Below, piece by piece: positions 53,329 to 60,918 of a DNA stretch of 64,000 nt. The translations under genes were made by a program, and so were the position numbers. Under the pieces are notes generated by a model that saw only the letters and a program-made list of their open reading frames with translations, did no database searches and was not told the origin of the DNA. Within the stretch, counting starts at the first letter, position 1; every line of letters starts with the position of its first letter. This stretch comes from Staphylococcus kloosii. GTDB lineage: Bacteria > Bacillota > Bacilli > Staphylococcales > Staphylococcaceae. The stretch spans positions 558,001 through 622,000 of the forward strand of contig NZ_CP027846.1 of NCBI RefSeq assembly GCF_003019255.1. The letters are read 5' to 3'.

Positions 53329-54495
53329 TTAATTTAAATTATCTATCTGGCTCATTACATGATGGTAAATTTGTTGTAACGGTAATTGTGTTCTATCAGC
53401 AATAGCTTGTAGATCACTAAATTCAGGTTTGGCTTTTATAACTTCGCCATTTAATATTCCTAATTTAATCGATACTTTACCATAATCCGTATTAATCGTT
53501 GTAAAATCGCGGTCTAAAATCGTTCTGCGTACGCTATAGCTTCTAACGCCTAAAGAACTTGTTTGGCGTAATATGTAATTTTCAAAAAAGCTTGCCTTTG
53601 ATAATGGACAAATCACAGAAAGTTGTACTGCCGGTCTGCTTTTTTTCATCGTAATCGGCGTGTAGTAAACATCGAGGGCACCTTGAGAGAGTGCGTTTTC
53701 AATAATATGTCCAAGCATTTCGGCAGGCATATCATCTAATTGTGTTTCTAGTACTTGCACGTAATCTTGCGTATTTTGGTTTTCTTCAAATTGAATAATA
53801 CGTAAGACGTTCGGAAAATCAAAGTCTTTTGTGCCAGCCCCATATCCAATTTCAGTCATCGTGCATGGTGGTAGCGGGCCAAATTGAGTAGCTAAACTTT
53901 TAGCAAATCCTGCTCCTGTCGGCGTGGTCATTTCACTAGCTACGTCTAATGAAACGAGCGGTATGCCCTTTAAGATTTCAGCTGTGGCAGGTGCTGGAAC
54001 GGGATAAAGTCCGTGTGCAATATTAACTTTGCCGTGTCCGGTTGGAATAGGAGAACAATAAATATTATCAACATTTAAATCTTCAAGCGCTAAGCAACTA
54101 CCGATAATATCGATAATTGAATCCATTGCGCCAACTTCATGAAAGTGAACATCGGCAACGGTCATGCCATGTATTTTAGCCTCAGCTTCGGCGATAACGT
54201 TAAAAATAGCAGTACTGCGTGATTTCACACGTTGGGGTAATGTACTATTTTCAATCATGCTAAAAATGTGTTGCGCAGTACGATGGTGATGACTTTCTTC
54301 TATATTAATTGATAAATGCTGAGCATTAATACCTTGTTTATTTACATGATTAAAAGATAAATCGAATGTATCTAGTGGTAATTTAGATAATTCTTCTGTG
54401 ATGTAATTTGGATTAGCTCCTAAATCGATTAATCCTGCTAAAATCATATCGCCAGCTATGCCTGCGTGGCAATCTAAATAAATGGCTTGTGACAT
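53329..54495 (-). CDS. larC: LarC, nickel insertion for the lactate racemase cofactor
   Basis: 388 residues. DCHAGIAGDMILAGLIDLG opening, HFHEVGAMDSIIDIIG and TPTGAGFAKSLA are the LarC (DUF111) signature. It inserts nickel into the pyridinium dithio-carboxylate mononucleotide. In Lactobacillus plantarum LarC is made from two ORFs by programmed frameshifting; here one continuous frame codes for the whole protein. Start 15 nt after larB. Confidence 0.9.
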   Translation of the reverse strand: MSQAIYLDCHAGIAGDMILAGLIDLGANPNYITEELSKLPLDTFDLSFNHVNKQGINAQHLSINIEESHHHRTAQHIFSMIENSTLPQRVKSRSTAIFNVIAEAEAKIHGMTVADVHFHEVGAMDSIIDIIGSCLALEDLNVDNIYCSPIPTGHGKVNIAHGLYPVPAPATAEILKGIPLVSLDVASEMTTPTGAGFAKSLATQFGPLPPCTMTEIGYGAGTKDFDFPNVLRIIQFEENQNTQDYVQVLETQLDDMPAEMLGHIIENALSQGALDVYYTPITMKKSRPAVQLSVICPLSKASFFENYILRQTSSLGVRSYSVRRTILDRDFTTINTDYGKVSIKLGILNGEVIKAKPEFSDLQAIADRTQLPLQQIYHHVMSQIDNLN

Positions 54496-54510
54496 TTCAA
54501 TCTCTCCAGT

Positions 54511-55269
54511 CTAGTTTGTTTCGAGCATGTTGATGACTTGAGCTGCATTATAACCACCGCCAAAGCCATTATCAATATTTAATACGCTTGTCCCAGGAGC
54601 ACACGAATTAATCATTGATAACAGGGTACTGACACCTGCTAAATTAGCGCCATAGCCAATGCTCGTTGGAATAGCATAAACAGGATGATTCACTAATCCT
54701 GAGATTACGCTACATAATGCGCCCTCCATGCCTGCAACGACTACTGAAACTTTACTCTCTCTAATGTCATCTATATTCTCAAATAGACGATGGATGCCTG
54801 AGACGCCAACATCGTAAAAGCGTTTGACAGTAACGCCCATAACTTCAGCTGTTATTGCTGCTTCTTCTGCAATATGGATGTCTGAAGTACCAGCACTAAT
54901 AATAGAAGCAGCATAGTTAGATTTTTTAATGTTAGCGATAGGCGAACAAACGATTTGTGCAGTAGGATGATGTTCTAAATTAGGATATATAGACATTATG
55001 TGGTTAGCCTTAGCATCGTCAATACGTGTTACTAATATTGTCTGATTACTATGGTTTAAACTATTAATAATCGAAACGATTTGTTCAGGGGTCTTGCCCT
55101 CACCAAAAACAACTTCTGGGAAACCTTGTCTTTGGGGGCGATGTAAATCAATTTTAGCAAAACCCAAATCATCATAATGTTTTAGTTTATCCTGAGCAGC
55201 TGCGATAGATAGCTCATTTTGTTGTACCTTAGTTAGTATTTCTTCAATATCGTTATTACTGTCTGACAT
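54511..55269 (-). CDS. larB: LarB, pyridinium-3,5-biscarboxylate mononucleotide synthase
   Basis: 252 residues. PurE-like C-terminal domain with VSAGTSDIHIAEEAAITAE, RFYDVGVSGIHRL and VVAGMEGALCSVISGL. It carboxylates and hydrolyses nicotinic acid adenine dinucleotide in lactate racemase cofactor synthesis. ATG 55269 follows GAAGGA at 11 nt; a GTG at 55278 lies too close to that site. Between larE and larC in the operon. Confidence 0.9.
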   Translation of the reverse strand: MSDSNNDIEEILTKVQQNELSIAAAQDKLKHYDDLGFAKIDLHRPQRQGFPEVVFGEGKTPEQIVSIINSLNHSNQTILVTRIDDAKANHIMSIYPNLEHHPTAQIVCSPIANIKKSNYAASIISAGTSDIHIAEEAAITAEVMGVTVKRFYDVGVSGIHRLFENIDDIRESKVSVVVAGMEGALCSVISGLVNHPVYAIPTSIGYGANLAGVSTLLSMINSCAPGTSVLNIDNGFGGGYNAAQVINMLETN

Positions 55270-55291
55270 TCTAAACACTGTCCTTCACTAT

Positions 55292-56113
55292 TTAATTTGT
55301 TGCTTCAGCTGTAAGTACTTCATTCATACTTCCTGTACGGTAACCTTCAAGATCTATAGTTACATAGTCGAAATCTAGTGTTTTTAAATGCTCTATAATT
55401 TGTCTACGCTGTTGTACTAATTGGGCGATATCATCTTCAGCTACTTCTATACGAGCAATATTATTGTGGTAACGTACACGAACGTTAGTAATATCTAAAC
55501 TTAAAATAAACTTTTCAGCTTCGTTAATTTTGTTAATTTTCGTTTCGTCTAAAGTTTCGCCATAAGGCACACGAGAGGCCAAACTACATAGGGCAGGTTT
55601 GTTCCATACTGGTAAGTCTAATTGCTTACTTAATTGACGTACATCTTCTTTAAATAATTCAACTTCTTGTAAAATACTTCTAACACCTAGTTCATCGCGT
55701 GCTTGTAATCCAGGACGGAAGTCTTCATTGTCATCCATAATCATACCGTCTAACACATGATTAAAGTGATAGGCTTCTTTAACACTTTCTAATTTTTTAT
55801 ATAATAATAGTTTGCTGTAGTACCAACTTTTTGGAGTGTTTTGAACAATGTGACGGTCTTCTAATTCTAAAATTTTAGTTTTAAGAATATGCGCACCCAT
55901 TTGATGTCCTAAGTTAACAGCTTGATCGAATTCTTCGCTTCTAAATAATTCAGACTCTACAACGACACCAATAACGTTGTTTTCTCCTAATACGTCAATC
56001 GCCTTTTTTAATACTAGCGTACTATCAACGCCACCTGAAAATGCTACAACGACTTTCTTCATTTCTTTTAAAGTTTTTTCGAGTTGTTGTTCTTTTTCTT
56101 TTAATGTCAACAT
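55292..56113 (-). CDS. larE: LarE, sulfur transferase for the lactate racemase cofactor
   Basis: 273 residues. ATP pyrophosphatase loop VAFSGGVDSTLVLKKA and the region KPALCSLASRVPYGE, which contains a Cys where sacrificial LarE enzymes carry theirs. It activates the carboxylate and donates sulfur from that Cys. 19 nt after larA. Confidence 0.9.
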   Translation of the reverse strand: MLTLKEKEQQLEKTLKEMKKVVVAFSGGVDSTLVLKKAIDVLGENNVIGVVVESELFRSEEFDQAVNLGHQMGAHILKTKILELEDRHIVQNTPKSWYYSKLLLYKKLESVKEAYHFNHVLDGMIMDDNEDFRPGLQARDELGVRSILQEVELFKEDVRQLSKQLDLPVWNKPALCSLASRVPYGETLDETKINKINEAEKFILSLDITNVRVRYHNNIARIEVAEDDIAQLVQQRRQIIEHLKTLDFDYVTIDLEGYRTGSMNEVLTAEATN

Positions 56114-56131
56114 AATTAATCATTCTCCTTT

Positions 56132-57394
56132 TTAAGATTCAACGTAAGGTATTGTTAATGGACCTTGTGGCATAACGCCTATAGTTAAAGGTCTACCATA
56201 TGATTTTTCTAATGATTTGAGTGTTTCTTCTATATTTGATGTAGGGTTTAACATAGCTTCTTCTAATTGTTGGTCAGTTAGTTTGGAATATACATAGACG
56301 TTCGCAAATACTTGGATGCTAGCTTGTTTTTGTACTTGCCATTGATCCATTTCTGCAAAATCGGGATCATGAATCATATCTAATAGTGCTTGTGGTGATT
56401 TAGCGCGTTTAAATATGTCGGCGAATTTGCCGTGATCAGGTAAACCGTCAGCACATTCGGAAACCATTATGATGGCGCCGCCTTCTTTAACGATCTTATG
56501 TGCAGCGCTCATGCCTTTTACTGTTTGATATAAATTTTGGTCAAGTGGATAACCTGAGTTAGAAGCTATAACAACATCGAAGCGGTCATCGCATCGGAAC
56601 ATGGCATGTTCTTTTACATAGGCACATCCAACATCATGCGCCTCATATAATTCGCCTGCAAAGACTTGTGTAATTAGTTTGTTTTTGTTTAATGCTACGT
56701 TGAGCATAAAGTCTGGCTTACACATGGCGTTGATTTCCCGCGTCATATTTTGCAATGGATTATCTTCCATATTTCCCCAAGTCGACCGTATGTCACCGAT
56801 CATGCGTGCATTATGGAACGTCATTATTGTTTCAATGCCTGCAATTCCCGGCATAATGCCTTTAGGACCACCTGAAAAACCAGCGAAGAAATGTGGCTCT
56901 ATAAAGCCAGTAACGATTTTAAAATCTGATTCGACGTAATCTTTATTTAAATAGACGTCGCAACCATATTCACTGTGACCGACTTTTACTAAGGAATCTT
57001 TATCGTGACAATGATTATGCACAATTTTAACTGTATCTACGATATCTTCACCCAACATTTGAATCAATTCCTCACGAGTCTGGTCTCTATGTGTACCTGT
57101 ACCATTGATAATGACAAAATTTTCGCGAGGTACATGAGGTAGTGCATTTAAAATACAAGGTACTAAAATATGGTTTGGTGTAGGACGGGTAATGTCACTA
57201 ATGACGATAGATACAGTATCATCCGATTTAACCATTTCCTTTAATGGTGGCGTGCCTATAGGGTTTTCTAATGCAGAATTTATTGCGGCTACATCATTAT
57301 CTAGTGGCTCAATGTCTTGTGGCTCTATTAACGTACTACTATCTGGAACTTCAATCTCGATATTTGATTTACCGTATAAAATTTCTGTTTTCAA
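56132..57394 (-). CDS. larA: LarA, nickel-dependent lactate racemase or related 2-hydroxyacid racemase
   Basis: 420 residues. HNHCHDKDSLVKVGHSEYG and TGFIEPHFFAGFSGGPKGI hold the His and Lys residues that bind the nickel pincer nucleotide (positions near 108, 174 and 184). It interconverts D- and L-lactate, or another 2-hydroxyacid in some homologues. First gene of larA-larE-larB-larC. A cre-like site next to the -10 suggests CcpA control. Confidence 0.88.
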   Translation of the reverse strand: MKTEILYGKSNIEIEVPDSSTLIEPQDIEPLDNDVAAINSALENPIGTPPLKEMVKSDDTVSIVISDITRPTPNHILVPCILNALPHVPRENFVIINGTGTHRDQTREELIQMLGEDIVDTVKIVHNHCHDKDSLVKVGHSEYGCDVYLNKDYVESDFKIVTGFIEPHFFAGFSGGPKGIMPGIAGIETIMTFHNARMIGDIRSTWGNMEDNPLQNMTREINAMCKPDFMLNVALNKNKLITQVFAGELYEAHDVGCAYVKEHAMFRCDDRFDVVIASNSGYPLDQNLYQTVKGMSAAHKIVKEGGAIIMVSECADGLPDHGKFADIFKRAKSPQALLDMIHDPDFAEMDQWQVQKQASIQVFANVYVYSKLTDQQLEEAMLNPTSNIEETLKSLEKSYGRPLTIGVMPQGPLTIPYVES

Positions 57395-57439
57395 AAATAA
57401 TCACTCCAGTAACAATTGGCAACTTATTTAATATTAATT

Positions 57440-57459
57440 TGTAAGCACTTTCATTATAA
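57440..57459 (-). promoter_or_regulatory. cre-like site and -10 of the lar operon
   Basis: TGTAAGCACTTTCA (57440-57453) matches the CcpA cre consensus except one central base. On the minus strand TATAAT (57454-57459) precedes it directly, so bound CcpA would block the start. Confidence 0.55.
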
Positions 57460-57574
57460 TACGAAATACACGATTTTAAAAATATAGTAATGATTTGATA
57501 ATGTTTAAGGAAAAGTAATTTTCAATATTTGAGTTTATAAAAGTAATTGTGTTCAATTTTTTTAAATAGTTTTA

Positions 57575-57603
57575 TTGAATCACAGTACATGTTGCATTAT
57601 ACT
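57575..57603 (+). promoter_or_regulatory. SigmaA promoter for the pantothenate kinase
   Basis: -35 TTGAAT (57575-57580), 17-nt spacer, -10 TATACT (57598-57603). A GCGCTTAAAATTTTAGCGC near-palindrome lies just downstream (57625-57643) and TGAAGGCGCTTAAA there is a weak cre match. Confidence 0.6.
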
Positions 57604-57685
57604 GGTTGAGATTATTAAATGAAGGCGCTTAAAATTTTAGCGCTAAATATAAAGAGTAATGTGTGGTCTAAAAGGAGATAGTGAC

Positions 57686-58585
57686 GTGGAATTTTCAAAA
57701 AAGCAGTGGCAAAATATAGATAGCTCAGTAGATATAAATTTGGAAGATCTCGATTTTGAAAGTTTATTAAGTTTAAATGACTATGCTACCAAACAAGAAA
57801 TTAAAGCATTGTACTTTCCTTTAATAGAGATGTTAAGTGAAAAAACGCGTAGACATAAAGAATATATTAACTATATTCAACAAAAAATAGTAGATCGTAA
57901 ACGTACGATACCATTTGTTATTGGTGTATCTGGTGGTGTAGCTGCGGGTAAAAGCACTGTTGCACGTTTATTAGCTGAATTGTTAAGTAAACATAATCCA
58001 GATTGGAAAGTTGATTTAATAACGACTGATGGCTATATTTTGCCGAAGAAAGAACTGTTGGCACAAGATATTATGTCAAAAAAAGGTTTTCCTGAAAGCT
58101 ATGAATCCAACACATTGATTCAACATTTAAAAAGTATAAAAGATGGTGAGAAAGTTCCGACCTATACGTACTCACATTTAACATATGATCGTTTGAAAGA
58201 TGATTTTCATTATGTGGATCAACCAGATATTCTAATCATCGAAGGGGTAAATATATTCCAAGTATATGGACATACAGAACAATTAGTAAGTGATTATATT
58301 GATTATAAAATATTCTTAGACGTTTCATTAGATTTAATGAAATCATGGTATATTCAAAGATTTTTAAAATTACAAGAAAGTGCCTTTCAAAAACCAGAGT
58401 CTCATTTTTATCAGTATAAAAATTTATCACGAGACGAAGCAATTAAATTAGCGACACAATTATGGACTGATATTAATGAACCTAATGTGATTAATAATAT
58501 TTACCCAACTAAAAGCAGAGCGGATTTAATATTGCATAAAGCTGAAAACCATACGATTGATAATTTGATTTTTAATCAATTTTAG
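57686..58585 (+). CDS. coaA: Type I pantothenate kinase
   Basis: 299 residues. P-loop GVSGGVAAGKSTVARLL, TTDGYILPK, YSHLTYD and the C-terminal NLxPTKSRADLIL-like INNIYPTKSRADLIL define prokaryotic type I pantothenate kinase. It phosphorylates pantothenate, the first step to CoA. GTG 57686 is chosen because AAAAGGAG lies 8 nt upstream; an in-frame ATG at 57659 precedes that site. S. aureus is known for a type II enzyme, so a type I gene here is notable. Single gene with terminator. Confidence 0.9.
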   Translation: MEFSKKQWQNIDSSVDINLEDLDFESLLSLNDYATKQEIKALYFPLIEMLSEKTRRHKEYINYIQQKIVDRKRTIPFVIGVSGGVAAGKSTVARLLAELLSKHNPDWKVDLITTDGYILPKKELLAQDIMSKKGFPESYESNTLIQHLKSIKDGEKVPTYTYSHLTYDRLKDDFHYVDQPDILIIEGVNIFQVYGHTEQLVSDYIDYKIFLDVSLDLMKSWYIQRFLKLQESAFQKPESHFYQYKNLSRDEAIKLATQLWTDINEPNVINNIYPTKSRADLILHKAENHTIDNLIFNQF

Positions 58586-58616
58586 AGAGCGACAACAAAA
58601 AAATAATGGCTAATAA

Positions 58617-58652
58617 CCTAACAGAATGAACTTTCTGTTAGGTCTTTTTTTT
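58617..58652 (+). terminator. Terminator of coaA
   Basis: ACCTAACAGAA pairs with TTCTGTTAGGT and is followed by eight T. Confidence 0.9.
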
Positions 58653-58663
58653 GTACTAAATGT

Positions 58664-58754
58664 TGATATATCAGTATTTAACTATAAAGTAATAAAAAAA
58701 TAACGATATATCGTTGACGTATTTCGATATATCGTTTATACTTTCGATATATCG
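58664..58754 (+). promoter_or_regulatory. Array of PadR operators around the padR promoter
   Basis: Three identical palindromes CGATATATCG at 58704-58713, 58725-58734 and 58745-58754, spaced 21 and 20 bp, and a variant TGATATATCA at 58664-58673, 40 bp further up. The promoter TTGACG (58714-58719), 17-nt spacer, TATACT (58737-58742) lies inside: one site abuts the -35, one fills the spacer, one covers the transcription start. Confidence 0.75.
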
Positions 58755-58775
58755 AAATAAAGAAAGGTGATTATA

Positions 58776-59357
58776 ATGTTTAGAAAACAATTTGAGAAAA
58801 AAGCTCACCATATGAGAAGCAGAATGATGAATAGAGACGGATTTGGATTTGGCGGACACGGCCCAGAAGATATGGAACGTGCGTTTAGAGCGCGAGGTAA
58901 AGATCGATTCTTCAAAAAAGGGAACTTACAATTTGTCATTTTGAAAATGTTACAAGATGAATCAAAACACGGTTACCAAGTTATTAAAGACTTAGAAGAA
59001 CGTTTCAAAGGATTTTATTCTCCAAGCCCAGGTTCTGTATATCCGATATTACAAATGTTAGAAGATAGAGAATTTGTCTCAACTTCAAGAGATGGTAAGA
59101 AAAAAGTATATACGATTACAGAAGACGGCGAACAATTTTTAGCAGATAATATGAAAAATGATGACATGTTACAACGCATGGAACAATTTAAAAATATGGA
59201 CTTTGAAGCAATGAAAGCAATGCGTGGCGAGCTACAAGAATTATTCAAAAAATTTATGTTAGCTGGCAAAGAAGCGATGAATGATGATGACAAGAAAGAG
59301 CAATTTAAAAAATTTGTTGAACAAACAAAAGCAGATTTAGATAATTTATATAAATAA
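58776..59357 (+). CDS. PadR-family transcriptional regulator
   Basis: 193 residues. A basic, Gly-rich N-terminal stretch, then the winged helix (about 50-130: LQFVILKMLQDESKHGYQVIK, SPSPGSVYPILQMLEDR, GKKKVYTITEDGEQFL) and a helical dimerisation tail. PadR proteins repress stress or drug genes and release DNA when an effector binds. ATG 58776 is chosen for spacing to AAAGGTG. It precedes the monooxygenase by 14 nt, and the operator array makes autorepression of the pair likely. Confidence 0.85.
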   Translation: MFRKQFEKKAHHMRSRMMNRDGFGFGGHGPEDMERAFRARGKDRFFKKGNLQFVILKMLQDESKHGYQVIKDLEERFKGFYSPSPGSVYPILQMLEDREFVSTSRDGKKKVYTITEDGEQFLADNMKNDDMLQRMEQFKNMDFEAMKAMRGELQELFKKFMLAGKEAMNDDDKKEQFKKFVEQTKADLDNLYK

Positions 59358-59371
59358 AGAAGGAATATGGA

Positions 59372-60520
59372 ATGACTAGTAATAAAACGAATAAAAGTAT
59401 TGCAATTATAGGTGGCGGCCCAGGTGGTTTAATGCTCGGCTTATTGTTACAACAACAAGGCTATGACTATACAATTTTTGAAAAAGCACATCCAACGGTG
59501 AATAGTGATCGAGGCGGTTCATTAGATATTCATGATGACAGTGGCCAGTTACCGATTATCGAAACGGGTATATATGAGCGTTTTAAATCTTTAGTTAGAT
59601 ATGAAGGTGAAGATACTAAAGTTATTGCTAAAGATGGTACGGTGATTTTTGAAGAAGATGCTGAAGGAGAAGGTGGCAGACCAGAAATTGACCGTGGCGA
59701 ACTGTGTGACATTATATTGGAACAGCTAGACAAAGCACATATTAAATATGGCTATGCATTTGATTCTTTAGAACATCTAGCTAATAAAAAAGTAGCCGTA
59801 TCGTTTACAAATGGTGAAGTTGAACAATTTGATTTAGTAGTAGGTGCAGACGGAGCATTCTCTAAAGTAAGACCATATTTATCCACTGCAGATATTGAGT
59901 ATACAGGTATTTCAATGGTTGAAATAAATATTGATGATGTTAAAAATAATTACCCAGAGTTAGCTACTTATAACAAAAATGGTAAAGCAATGGCACTGGG
60001 TGGCAACCAAGCATTATTAGCTCAATTAAATGGAGATGGACGTATAAAAGTGTATGTGTCATATAGAGCGCCTAAAGAACAATTAGACACTTACAAACAA
60101 TTATCTATAAGTGAATTAAAAGCTCAGTTACTAAGTGATTTTGATGACTGGCATGAAGATTTAAAAGCGTATATTCACGCTATGAGTGATGATGTTTTAT
60201 TTAGAAGAATATATAAATTGCCTATCGGATTCAATTGGAATCATGATGCTCAAGTGACAATGTTAGGTGATGCGGCACATTTAATGAGTCCTTTTGCTGG
60301 AGAAGGTGTAAATACTGCTTTATATGATGCGTATATTTTTGTAGAAGCATTAAAAGCGAATGATGATTTTGATGAGGCAATACGCCAATATGAACAACAA
60401 ATGCTAAGTTACGCACAAGACAGAGCACAAGAATCACAAGATAATTTAGAATTAATGTTTGCACCTGATGCTGCACAACAAATGGGAGAGTTCTTTAATT
60501 TTGTCGAAAGTGAAGCATAA
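59372..60520 (+). CDS. TetX-like FAD-dependent monooxygenase
   Basis: 382 residues. FAD motifs AIIGGGPGGLMLGLLL, RPEIDRGELCD and MLGDAAHLMSPFAGEGVNTA. The stretch GGSLDIHDDSGQ, the PEIxR motif and the C-terminal YEQQMLSYAQDRAQES resemble the Tet(X) tetracycline-inactivating enzymes more than typical aromatic hydroxylases. It would hydroxylate a polyketide or aromatic compound with NAD(P)H and O2. Co-transcribed with the PadR regulator. Resistance activity cannot be judged from sequence. Confidence 0.8.
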   Translation: MTSNKTNKSIAIIGGGPGGLMLGLLLQQQGYDYTIFEKAHPTVNSDRGGSLDIHDDSGQLPIIETGIYERFKSLVRYEGEDTKVIAKDGTVIFEEDAEGEGGRPEIDRGELCDIILEQLDKAHIKYGYAFDSLEHLANKKVAVSFTNGEVEQFDLVVGADGAFSKVRPYLSTADIEYTGISMVEINIDDVKNNYPELATYNKNGKAMALGGNQALLAQLNGDGRIKVYVSYRAPKEQLDTYKQLSISELKAQLLSDFDDWHEDLKAYIHAMSDDVLFRRIYKLPIGFNWNHDAQVTMLGDAAHLMSPFAGEGVNTALYDAYIFVEALKANDDFDEAIRQYEQQMLSYAQDRAQESQDNLELMFAPDAAQQMGEFFNFVESEA

Positions 60521-60527
60521 TAAATTT

Positions 60528-60562
60528 ACCATTACTATCTATTCAAGGTAGTAATGGTTTTT
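60528..60562 (+). terminator. Terminator of the padR-monooxygenase operon
   Basis: ACCATTACTA pairs with TAGTAATGGT, followed by TTTTTTG. Confidence 0.9.
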
Positions 60563-60918
60563 TTGATATAAATTCAATAAAAATCGCAAATTCGTAAAAT
60601 AGTATGACATATTAGTAAAAAAACAACACTATTTTTAATATTAAATAATGTATATAAAGTGCATTTTTAAAAGTTAACTAAATAAATATGGAAGGTCATA
60701 AAGTTGTCATTAATGTAATATCGCTAATATGACACACCTATAAAACGGCTTGATAACAATGTTTTTAAGAGCATAAATACCACATGTGAGTTATGAAAGT
60801 TGTATTTTACATTAAAAAAGTTTCGAAAAATTTATACATTTTAGTTGTTATTTAACAATTAATATGACATACTCATTAAAATTAGTATGACATATTAAAA
60901 ATTAAAGAGGTGTTTAGT
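60563..60918 (+). promoter_or_regulatory. ppdK upstream region with four TATGACA repeats
   Basis: TATGACATA or TATGACACA occurs at 60603, 60728, 60863 and 60886, all in the same direction. The first and last share the 14 bases AGTATGACATATTA. The last two start 23 bp apart, just before the ribosome binding site. No ORF. The region must contain the ppdK promoter, possibly overlapping the repeats; I cannot define -35/-10 with confidence. Confidence 0.55.
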
